A DNA stretch of 64,000 nt from Flectonema sp. DT1601 (taxonomy: Eukaryota > Euglenozoa > Diplonemea > Diplonemida > Diplonemidae): the NCBI GenBank assembly GCA_964019425.1, contig OZ025787.1, positions 1,054,001 through 1,118,000 on the forward strand. Direction: 5' to 3'. A model generated the notes under the pieces. The model searched no databases. It was not told the DNA's origin and saw nothing but the letters and a program-made list of their open reading frames with translations. Numbering within the stretch: the stretch's first letter is position 1; the number at the start of each line of letters is the position of its first letter. This document shows positions 54,601 through 62,935 of this stretch, in pieces. A program made the position numbers and the translations under genes.

Positions 54601-54914
54601 GTTTTTGGTTGTTTTACTCTGATGTCGAAACACCCGCCACGTTTATCACATTGGACTACGCAGTTGCTGTTATCTCCGCAATTTACTTTCATACCAACAC
54701 ATCCATCTGTGTCGGTACATTTGATAATACAATCTTGTGAATGGTGACAGTTAATTGTACATCCTGTGCATGTGTTTCCAGAACACGTCAAAGTACCGGC
54801 CCCCGAGCTCGGAAAGTTTACAGTTCCTCCTCCCTGACATGAGCTCTGTGACACTACTAAGGAGTTAGCTGATGTAAACACTGAACATATTAGAAATACT
54901 TTTGTGAGGATCAT
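51603..54914 (-). CDS. Secreted Cys-rich multi-pass membrane protein with PQTQV repeats
   Basis: The protein has 1,103 residues from ATG 54914; an extended frame upstream has only a non-ATG start and crosses the CATTCCAG acceptor 6 nt before this ATG. A signal peptide (MILTKVFLICSVFTSANS) opens a Cys-rich ectodomain (to about 370) of repeating motifs such as CxxxDxC, CPDSNTCDVNCDSPNSC and CDGKESCSKIDIDC. A Pro/Thr/Ser stretch and 38 copies of a PQTQV pentapeptide form a stalk. The last 400 residues have about eight hydrophobic spans (for example VILIGLGIVQVVVVCFLY, TLIIGWTVLVLCVV, LLAALLAVIMFSAVLLM) and a short polar tail. This looks like a surface receptor or channel-like protein with a length-variable stalk. 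No family is recognised with confidence. Confidence 0.85.
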   Translation of the reverse strand: MILTKVFLICSVFTSANSLVVSQSSCQGGGTVNFPSSGAGTLTCSGNTCTGCTINCHHSQDCIIKCTDTDGCVGMKVNCGDNSNCVVQCDKRGGCFDIRVKQPKTGKLTMTCGSNACKSSNSKIIRNSPSTGDLFLNCELKGCSQMTVDCPDGLCQVGCDVSDSCSETIINGADGKLELSCTRDNACIQTTINCPDSNTCDVNCDSPNSCQSSNLNCPGQNGGVCDLDCKGSRACYELTVRQKTTAQGGTVNINCDGKESCSKIDIDCGSASVCDTTCLGFNSCVDSEFRCRNVREKCSLKCNGVQSCYLMSGPSCPPDPAECTLQCQEGNACEGIAEGGLDDIWCTSEYSCRAVWYSSKTIQGLFGTPAPVLPTSVPSTPIPPTSPPTIVPPTSIPSTPIPKTPIPILQTQVPQTQVPQTQVPQTQVPQTQVPQTQVPQTQVPQTQVPQTQVPQTQVPQTQVPQTQVPQTQVPQTQVPQTQVPQTQVPQTQVPQTQVPQTQVPQTQVPQTQVPQTQVPQTQVPQTQVPQTQVPQTQVPQTQVPQTQVPQTQVPQTQVPQTQVPQTQVPQTQVPQTQVPQTQVPQTQVPQTQVPQTQVPQTVGSPTPSSITLAPLTTVPETNSAIPASLIPTLASKIDTSIGTLPEKEKEKVEIASAVAGVASAVMMSPGGVGSVAKLNVAMSFGCRVDDVDLTEAEQLDWEFHPSRIGFDFAGKHRKYMAAALIMNPVILIGLGIVQVVVVCFLYRINGNIEKSKGDTKMPGLLLLPYLYLLQGTTLIACRVVFQPSESNTATLIIGWTVLVLCVVSPFMIWRKVLRRISKEAIQIPDPRIHPGDPLIHQLIEKSNKEFKVYVGMKAKVYAFVFGKHIWVSVTPNNYFVEQFGVVFESFKSDRVYFVVVEISVLLCLSFFSAWQPGSNEVLCNTRNVFICLLFGSFALSIIILRPFTAVFDNLLAALLAVIMFSAVLLMTVALWANKTTDGIMYTFATWLLLVSAVIVALKMIWDFVTNVIDMKIKRRSGARLGHRNASVEDGVVTELFPVSPTLRSTSILSGDTMCPLLANDSPASHESLESSEGEVTTPAPVCYGGTRNRITIRCEAFFL
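53116..53685 (-). repeat. Coding minisatellite, 38 units of 15 bp
   Basis: Exactly 38 units of 15 bp encode PQTQV repeats. On the plus strand three main unit types occur: A (TGCGGGACTTGCGTT), B (TGAGGAACCTGCGTT) and C (TGAGGAACTTGTGTC). They follow a strict order: A, then zero to three B, then C. The B counts along the array are 0,3,3,0,1,1,0,0,3,0,2,0, and the right end carries variant C and A units. All variants are synonymous. The open frames on the plus strand here are shadows of this repeat. Confidence 0.95.
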
Positions 54915-55242
54915 AAAGTTCTGGAATGTTAAAGTAAAATAATTTTTCCTCACAAGAATCTGTTTTTAACTTTTACGTTTACCAAGAACTGACTTAGTTA
55001 CCCCCAACATGTTGATACAATTTTAGTGAATGCTGTCATACGAAATAATTTGACTGAAGATCTACATCTATTTCTTAACTCCAAAAGGGTACTTATTGCG
55101 AGCCTGCCAGAGGTCGGTGAAAAAAAGAAGTCGTAAAAGTGTTATGGGTCCACAGTAGTCACTTTATCACGAAATCGAGTAAAGGATATGAACAAAAAAA
55201 TGTTTAAAAATATTCAAAAATGAAATAATAATAAAAAATGTG

Positions 55243-55246
<4 letters not shown>

Positions 55247-55276
<30 letters not shown>

Positions 55277-55291
55277 CTTTTTTTTTTTTTT
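55247..55291. repeat. T30-C-T14 homopolymer block
   Basis: This is the longest near-homopolymer in the window, 45 nt with a single C. It lies about 330 nt upstream of the Cys-rich gene's start. Confidence 0.9.
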
Positions 55292-56588
55292 GCCCACTTT
55301 TTTTTGTGCAAAGGGACAACCGAGGGGAAATGGGGGATAATATAATTAAAAAAAAACGTCAACCATGCCTGTCATCATCCATCTCGTCAACATCCATCAG
55401 TATGCGTACATCCTTAAAACAAAAGTACGAAACATTTAGGGCAACAAGTTTGCTGCCTGGGCATTAGACAAACGCACCAATACCTGTTTTAAAACAAAAA
55501 AAAAAAAAAAAAGAGGGTGGGGGAAAAGAAAACGTAGGAAGAAAAAAAAAGAAGAAAGTAACCTATTTATTAAAAGTGCAGAACTTCTAGAAAACAACAA
55601 CAAACACCAATACTCCTATCCCAGGCGTACTAGTTTTCTTATACTGAGTGGTGTACAATAAATTGACGGACATATCAAACAATGAGATAACGTCAGGGGG
55701 GTAAGGGGGGAGTGTTAGTTGTTTCCTAATGAAAGAAGAAAGAGCATTGTGTAAGCCCGAGATGGAAAAGTCTTCCAAAAAGAGTGACTAAAGTGTTATC
55801 GCAAAAAGGTTCCAAAAACGGTTTTAAAACAACAAGATATATGTCGAGGTGGTTCTTTTTCAGAGAAAAAAGAATACCCATTTAAAAAAATAAACCACCT
55901 CAACAGACTGCTCTTATGGATAAAACTGTGTAAGGCCCAACATAGGATGCTTGTTTCAATTATAATGTGAAGGTCGGGGATAGAATCATTTTTTTTTTAT
56001 TCTTTCATTTCATTCTTTTCAAGTGTAATATTATTGCGAAGCTCACTCTAGAAGAGTGCTCTCAGACAATAATTAGGATTGGTTAAGATGGTTTTACTTT
56101 TTTTTTTTTTTTTTATGTGTTCCCCCAAAAAATGATTGAAGCCTCTCGGCAGACATCACCAGGGGTAATGATACATGAACAAGTTCCCCTCCCCCCCCTT
56201 TTATTTTTTTTAGACAATACTCCAAATACCTTGTATTACCCACAAGTGTTCGCCAACAGGAGTAGTTAGTTAAAATGTGTTTGCTAGTCAAGAATGGTTT
56301 ATTGGTCTTGAGAAAAAACACTGTCATTTCAGACAATTAAAAAAACAAACACAATCGTGTGGGATGCCATACAAATAGTGGATGGGTTTCGTTTTTTTTA
56401 TTTTTTTTTTTGGGGGAGGTAATGTTTTTTTGGAAACTACAAAGTCCAATTCATTACGCGGGGAACCATATCAACATGGTTGAATTTATTACTTGAATAG
56501 CCTCCCGTCATATTAAGTTCGTAAGTACGAGAGAATGGGGTGGGAGATTTTTCAAAAATAAAATTAACAAATAAATAAAGCCACTTGC

Positions 56589-56615
56589 AAAAAAAAAAAA
56601 AAAAAAAAAAAAAAA
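56589..56615. repeat. A27 homopolymer
   Basis: This is an uninterrupted run of 27 A on the plus strand within the 2.7 kb spacer. Confidence 0.9.
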
Positions 56616-57663
56616 GTATACACACCACATTGCATTACACAGACTTTAGCTGTATGTTTTCCTCATCTTTTTTTTTTCTCCCTTTTTTTTAAGAGAACGT
56701 GTCCACTCCTTACCTACTCCACACAACACTACAATTAAAATAAGATGATTAACTAGAGATTTGTTATAAAAAGTTTTCTTTTCAACGAAGTAGTAAATGT
56801 GTCGCTCAATTATTTAAGAAAGTATTATTATTGTTGTCGTCTGCCAACTGTTGGCAGGGATTATATCTCTTGCAACCGTTGGGTAGTTTAAGAAAGTAAC
56901 CCGTTGTAGAGCTGTTCTCTGATAAGAAGAAGAAGAAAAGAAAAAAAAAGAGTTTCCCGTTAATTGGAATTCTGCAGTTGATACGCCGTAAGGATAAACG
57001 GCTAGCTCGGAAAATTGCCGCCGGAAGGCGGGTAACACAACAAATATTGGAAAAGAATTTCTTTGGTAATACAAGAAAAACGAAAAGAGGGAAGGCTAAC
57101 AGAGGGATAGGATGGGAGGGAAAGGGCCAGCTTGCAACAAGTAAACTATTCAGTCCGCAGACTGACATCAATAAAACGCGACTTGCTACGAACAAATACT
57201 CGATTTGCGACCTGAAGAATTCCCGGCAAAAGCGATTGTCGCACAGGGGACAAGACGGGTTGGGAAGCAGGAATAAAAAGAAAGTGATGGGTGAGGGGAA
57301 AATATAATGAAATAATAATAATAAACGTCAAACCGTGTCCCCTCAAGTACATAAGAGCACTTCAAGAAGAACAGCAACTGAAATATACACTTCTGCGTGT
57401 AACAACAGCCCCATGTGGACACTACACAAATATCTTTTTTTTTAGGGGTATGGGACGTATGGACAGGCAAAACCAATATATAACTCAGGTGCAACTAATA
57501 CTTGTCTTTTCTTTTTTTATTTTTATCTTTTTATTTTTGTTTCCCCCCAATTCTTCAGGATATTTCACCACGATACTCATCCCTCCTACAGTGCTAAGAA
57601 ACACCTTCCAAAGTATTAACAAGGTATTGCTCGGAGTAGTACAAGGGTGCAGGGATTACTTTT

Positions 57664-58950
57664 TTATGCTGTTTGAGTTAAGGATTGAATCGAAATTTCA
57701 AAAAAAAAAAAAAAAACTATTCGAGATGACAACATACCATTATCAACAATGTCATCAAGTAGCGAATGGAGTTGAGCTTGATTCATAGCATCGTCAGGTG
57801 CAGTGGCCTTCTTTTCAGCATTGCGTTTCTCAAGCCATTCTGCTACAGTTGCTTTATCGATGTAGTCTTCTTCATCTGGGGCACAGTGTTCTGCTACCCA
57901 CTGGTGTTCCATTAGTGTGTTGGCTGACGCTCTCTCATTAACATCCTTTCGTAGACACTGATCAACAAAATCAACAAACAGTTCACTTGGCTCATAAGCA
58001 GAGAGATCTACTGGGTAGCTATCAGACTTGAAATGCTCAACCAGCTTCCAAAACTTAACCTGCCCATCACTTAATCCATCATCACCTAAGAGAGCACCAA
58101 ATGGATGCCTTCCAGAAAATAACTCAACCAAGCAAATACCCAATCCCCAAATGTCAACACAAGAAGTATACTTTTCACCATTTAACCTTTCTGGTGCCAT
58201 GTATGTGACAGTGCCTACGAATGACGCAGCAGATCCCTTTGTTGATTCAAGGTCTCCAGATACTCCAAAATCTGTTATTTTTATCATACCATCATTATTG
58301 AACAATAAATTACTTGGCTTCATGTCTCTATGAACCAAGTAGCGAGTGTTATGCAAGTACTGCAATCCTTTAAGGACCATCTTCGTTACGCATGCCAATA
58401 TATTCTCCGGCACACCACGGTCTGCTTGGGTCTCAGCTGAAGTATTAATCATGTCAAGTAGCGATCCATTCATGTACTCGAGTACGATGTAAACAGACCC
58501 CTCCTGTTTGTTTGTTTTGTATTCGACTGATAATTATTTTGTTTATTTCTCTCTTACGAGATAACATACTTTTACAAAGGCACCGTGGAACTCTACTACG
58601 TATGGAGATAACTTGGACTTCGTGTCGTATAAAGTTTTAAATTCTTTTTCTATCTCACAAAAATGGTGGTTTGTAAGCTTAATCTCTTTTAACGCATAAA
58701 TTTCTCCTGTTGTTTTTCTCTCGACCTTAGTGACACTGCCGCTGCTTCCAGAACCAAGCACATCTTGGCAAATTAAGTCTTCAAAATTTAATGTCGCGCC
58801 TCCAACTGAATTGTGAATACCTCCTGTAGTTACAGTGGCTACAGGTAAATACAGAGACCCTCCCACAGACTGGTGAGTACCAGAGGCTATGCTCTTCTCA
58901 ATCTCCGTCGATATCTTTGAGGTGTTGATGGCCTGAGGACGTTTTCCCAT
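57664..58950 (-). CDS. MAP kinase kinase (STE7/MEK-type dual-specificity kinase)
   Basis: Three exons, 58950-58570, 58503-57738 and 57668-57664, encode 383 residues. Glycine loop VLGSGSSGSVTKV, catalytic Lys in YALKEIKL, HRD motif HRDMKPSNLLF, DFG in ITDFGVSG, and the activation segment ending FVGTVTYMAPERL identify a MEK-type kinase. The activation loop offers Ser/Thr sites (STKGSAASF) for an upstream MAPKKK. A C-terminal extension (DEEDYIDKATVAEWLEKRN) resembles those of protist MAPKKs. The last exon is only 5 nt: it completes one codon and supplies TAA. Intron 2 (57737-57669) is 69 nt with no in-frame stop, so retention would add 23 residues and end at the same stop. ATG 58950 is 15 nt after a CTTCAG acceptor, and this 5' end is duplicated just upstream. 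Confidence 0.9.
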
Positions 58951-59082
58951 TTTGACGTCGCTAACCTGAAGTTGAAAATATGAATTGACTGACTTAATAC
59001 CATTCTTATTGATTAATATACTACCAGACCACAGATAAACAGACACCACCTAGACTGGTCAGTCAGTAATCAGAAGTTGTGT

Positions 59083-59138
59083 TCGAGGTGTTGATGGCTG
59101 GGACGTTTTCCATTTTGACGCTGACCTGAAATTGTAAA
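59083..59138 (-). repeat. Degenerate duplicate of the MAPKK 5' end
   Basis: This segment matches 58917-58979 with about 85-90% identity and three small deletions. It includes the acceptor (TTTCAG then GTCAGCG), the start context and the first coding codons. In the duplicate the frame is shifted: its ATG would read a 16-codon peptide (MENVPAINTSNTTSDY) and stop. It could act as an alternative 5' acceptor with an upstream ORF. Confidence 0.75.
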
Positions 59139-59163
59139 AACAAAACAAAACAAAACAAAAAAA
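59136..59163. repeat. AAAAC microsatellite
   Basis: About five copies of AAAAC abut the duplicated MAPKK 5' segment. Confidence 0.8.
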
Positions 59164-59502
59164 CTTGGCGCAACACTATATGCATAGTTTCTTATTAGGG
59201 GTGTCTCACTGTGTATAAAAATGGACTTACAAACAAAGAAAATGGGATAAAATAAACAAGTAAAGTAAAGACGCCAATGGGGTTAAAAAGTCTGTCTAGA
59301 TTGCATTGGACCTAAGTAGTCTAAGTGGTTTGATGATCACCAGTAAAAACACTTTCACGGGGATTGACCGTTTCGAAGAAACAGACAACCTCCCCAATAT
59401 AAAATTAACACGCCAATTAGCTAACACGTGTCATCAAACTTCAGGTGTACATCGGGTACAAACACATTAATTAATAAGGGCGAAAATCCGTTATCACATA
59501 AG

Positions 59503-60980
59503 TCAGTAAAGGTAAGAATCTTGTACCTGTTTTAGTTTTTTTTAAATGTATCAAACAGACTGACAGATGAATGCCAGCTATCTGCTACTTTTTCAAAAAC
59601 AGAAGCTCAACATACCTGCTGCAGCTTAGGCTTCTCTGTTTTCGTCCTCTTGGTGTCATGTTCATCAGCTGGGGAGGGTTGCGATTGTTTTTTACGCTGA
59701 TCGGCCTTCTTCTGCTTTAGAGTAGCTGCGGCTGCTGCTTCCGCAGCTTCACGCTGCTGACGCAATTCAGCAGCATGTCGTTGAGCTTCTTCAAACTTTT
59801 CGCGTTCTGTGAGAAGTCTCTTTTTTACCATTTCTGTTGATACAGCTTCAGTAGTGTGACCTTCAACAGCTGCTCTATAACTAGCCCAATTCATTAGTGT
59901 TGTTGCATCTGTAAACCCGTGAAGCAATGTTGTATTCTTCATTTTGTGTATCATTTTCTCACGTTCTTCTTGTGCTGTTTTGCGTTCTGCAAGAAGCTTT
60001 TTCTTGTTTGCAATCTCTTCCTCGGGTGACAATATTTTAAAATTTTCCTTTATCTTGCTGGCATAGGACTTGACGAATTTATCTTCTTCTTCGCTAAACG
60101 GAGGGAAGACCTGATAAAACTCATCTGTTGAGTCTGATGATAGAAGCATATCGGCAAATACGGCCATTGTAACAGTTTTGCCTTCACCAACAACTACTTG
60201 GTTGTCATCATCAGTTGTAACGAGTTGTCTTGCCATAGCACGTACAAAATCAGTTGGGGGATACGTGTATCGTAAGTACATTAATATTATCGCGACTGCA
60301 TATGGTTTGTCCACATGCCGTTTGAGTAACTTGAGACAAGTCTTGCTGCTAGTTCGAAGCAGAAACAACTGATAGACAAGACAAAAAGCCTGTGAAACAA
60401 AATCTTTACCATCCTGACTTTCTATTGGATTCAAGGTTGTGATACAAGAGGTAGAATCAATAACATCATTGCAAGTCGTCATTGTTCCGTATGTAAAGTC
60501 GAATCTTCCCATCAAAGATAAACAAGGCTTACTAATGTGTTCAGGCATGTTCATGTGTGTGAACTGATTATCCGATTGAGGATAATAATTATAGACCCGA
60601 ACAACATGTTGTTCAATGTGATCAAGACGTACTCGCAATAGTGACATTAGAAAATCATTATCACACTCCCCTTTCTCTTCTGCCCTTTCTTGGATTGCAC
60701 CCACAAGAGGTGCACCACATCTCACTCTTGCTGAAAAATCTTTATCCTTCCCAACCTTGCAGTATATCGGTGTATTTACAGCGGTATCCTTGCCAACCAG
60801 TACGGATCCTCTGTTTGCTTCCTTTGCCTCTTGCCATCCCTTTTCTTTTTGAATTTTTGCTGCTACTTCTGCTGCCTTCACCTCCTTCTTCTTTCTGATG
60901 TTTGTTTTCTTCTTTTGTACCGCCTTCAGCATCGCTAAAGGGTTGGTACCCTTGCTAATATTCGTTTTCTTTGCCGGCAT
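59503..60980 (-). CDS. PRP38-family pre-mRNA splicing factor
   Basis: The main exon 60980-59616 encodes 455 residues; it ends at a good donor (CAGCAG then GTATGTTGAG). An acceptor at 59527 (CTAAAACAG) would add seven residues and a TGA (exon 59526-59503); without splicing the frame stops two codons on. The centre matches PRP38B: SQAFCLVYQLFLLRTSSKTC, then KPYAVAIILMYLRYTYPPTD (family pattern SPYIRALGFMYIRYTQPPTD), DDDNQVVVGEGKTVTMAVF and a final FYQVFPPF. PRP38 is a B-complex spliceosome component needed for activation. Lys/Glu/Ala-rich charged helices flank the domain, and the C-terminus is basic. The N-terminal 110 residues are unusual for the family. A splicing factor fits with the introns seen here. 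Confidence 0.8.
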
Positions 60981-61560
60981 TGTTGTACCTGATGCTGTTT
61001 TGAATAACTTGATCTTAAATATTTCAGGAAAGGTGATATTTTGATAATTAACATGTACTTGCTAGCGTTAAGGGGGATACCCCACCATCACACCTCCTCT
61101 ACAATTTCGTGTTTTCATTAATTTCAACTGCCGTGCCTGTGAAACGAATTATTCAGACAGCTAAATTATTGGGAGCAGATTTTTTTATAAGAGTACACAG
61201 TAAAGGATGCTTGTAAGCTGGCTATTCTAACTTAAACTGAGAAACAATAAAAAAATTACGCTTGCTGGCTGCCATGAGTTGTGTATGTTCAGCAGCTACA
61301 AGCGTCTTACCTTGGTATTATCGCCCCAAGTGGCCCTGCGCTCTGCACCAATCCAACCATGTTGATCTATTCGGTTTTAAAAAAGAAATGATCAGAAGAA
61401 ACAAACAGTTTGCGAGTCTTTGCTCGCCGACCCGCGCAACGGTCACAAACGGGAAGTGTCGTTACTCACCTTGGAGGCTGCAATGCACTCCCCAGTATGT
61501 TGCCCATGTAAATTACACTGCATAGTGTGTAAAGTTTGCCACTAGGGCAAGGGGGAGTTG
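60981..61560. other. Upstream flank of the PRP38-like gene and border of the repeat region
   Basis: A TAAGGGGGATACCCC palindrome-like patch lies near 61069, 90-100 nt before the PRP38-like start. From about 61262 base composition becomes less AT-rich. A minus-strand ATG frame of 18 codons (61523-61470) ends at a GTGAGTAAC donor-like site, but no continuation could be confirmed. I do not call a gene here. Confidence 0.4.
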
Positions 61561-61575
61561 TGCATGATAACAGTT

Positions 61576-62880
61576 GCCGATCGGTTTTTTATCTGTCTTC
61601 CTGACAAATCAGTGTGCAAAATTAAAAAAAACAAAGAAAGAAGCGAAATCATACTCGTTATAAGATGGATATGCTGGATGATCGGTGTTTGCTGCATTGT
61701 GGAATGGAGGGCCGAAGCCAAAAGCCTTGCCCATATCCACCTGTATAAACCCAAAACAAACAAACTGAAGACCCACATAGAGAGTAGTGAACAAATGATG
61801 ATGATGATGATGATGATGATTGTTAATTTTCGGTGCATTATTTTTATAGCTGTAAGTCTTTTTTTATGTTTTTGCTTTGCGTCTCGTTGTAGTCCTGGTC
61901 ATGACTCTAAACTGACCAAGCTTCTCATTTTCTTGACAGAACAGGAATCCCTCTCCCGATACACATAAAACATGTCCGCGATGAGTTTTTGAGTGGACCG
62001 ATGAGGCGCACTTGTCCTTCTGGATCAGATGCGCCTAAGCCTGGCTCGTTCTGAGACAGCAGCGTAAGACACCTGGGTCATGACTGGCAGATTTTCCAAC
62101 TTCACAGCCCTTAAGCCATGACTGGGTACGTCTAGGGAAGAGATCGGTCTGCTCCTCATCGCGGCATGGACAGGGGCTTTCACCACAATGTGACAATACA
62201 GGAACCACCGAAGAAGCAGCCGAAGATGCTTTTAGCCGCCGCTCCCGATGTCGCACTGGGCATATGTAAGACCTGTTTCTTTGCATTCTGTTGCTGCTCG
62301 ATATAGCTGCTGCTTTGTTGCAGTTTTTTTTATTTTATAATTAAGTTGCTTCTTTTTTGCGTCTCTGGTCATGACCCTAAACTGACTAAGCTTCTCATTT
62401 TCTTGACAGAACAGGAACCCCTCTCCCGATACGCATAAAACATGTCAGCGATGAGTTTCTGAGTCGGTCCGCTCCTCATCGCGACATGCGCGTGTAGAGG
62501 AAGGACGGGGGCTGTCACCACAATGTGACAAAGCAGACACCGCCACTGAAGAAGCAGCCACCACCGATCCCTATGTGTGACTTGTGCGGCCAAAACAGCC
62601 ACAATAAACACAACAAAACAGGTTTGCAACTTTGCCTCTTTGTTTCTTTCTCGCCGCTCGCCGTCAAGCACACATTGGGATAGATTAGATGGATATGCTG
62701 GATGATTGGTGTCTGCCACAATGTGGAATGGAGGGCCAAAGCCAAAAGCTTGCCCAGATCCACCTGAACCCACCACCCATGTTGCCCTATGATGGAAACT
62801 GTGAATCACAGTATGAGAAGAGTTACTTTAAAAGTGCCGATCCGTTTTCTATCGGTCTTAACCTTGGTGTCCAACTAAAC
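61576..62880. repeat. Mosaic of duplicated repeat blocks
   Basis: Three block pairs are clear. Block A: 61665-61745 and 62687-62765. Block B: 61885-61980 and 62359-62465. Block C: 62145-62255 and 62472-62572. A weaker pair D is at 61576-61600 and 62836-62862. All copies are in the same orientation, but the order is D-A-B-C then B-C-A-D, so this is not a simple tandem repeat. Minus-strand translations are similar in both copies (FGFGPPFH ... HPAYPS in A; ADMFY.YRER.SCSVKKMR in B), so the unit may derive from a gene or a transposon. Its GC content is higher than in the host spacers. Confidence 0.75.
61795..61820. repeat. ATG trinucleotide microsatellite
   Basis: About nine tandem ATG/GAT units lie between repeat blocks A and B. 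Confidence 0.9.
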
Positions 62881-62935
62881 TAAAGGGCAAAGCGGCCTCG
62901 TAATGAGAAGCCGGCCTCGTAAGTGATATTCTATG

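Larger units (their letters stand above)
54915..57663. other. 2.7 kb non-coding stretch with homopolymers
   Basis: The stretch between MAPKK and the Cys-rich gene contains a T30-C-T14 block at 55247-55291, A-runs near 55497, T16 at 56098-56113, A27 at 56589-56615 and C/G runs such as CCCCCCCC near 56193. Several frames up to 165 codons cross these runs and lack coding character. The distance is long for this window, so an unrecognised small or RNA gene is possible, but I cannot support one. Confidence 0.5.
58951..59502. other. Spacer between PRP38-like and MAPKK genes
   Basis: This 552-nt spacer contains the degenerate duplicate of the MAPKK 5' end (59083-59138), an (AAAAC)n microsatellite (59136-59163) and otherwise unremarkable AT-rich DNA. 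Confidence 0.6.

Noticed and set aside
56978-57788. Plus-strand frames of 109 and 165 codons
   Set aside because: They cross homopolymers and the 3' end of the MAPKK gene, oppose the direction of all other genes and contain no recognisable domain.
61313-61523. Possible small spliced gene on the minus strand with GTGAGT and GTAAGA donors
   Set aside because: The combined peptide would be about 45 residues with no recognisable content, and the donors differ from the host GTNTGT pattern.
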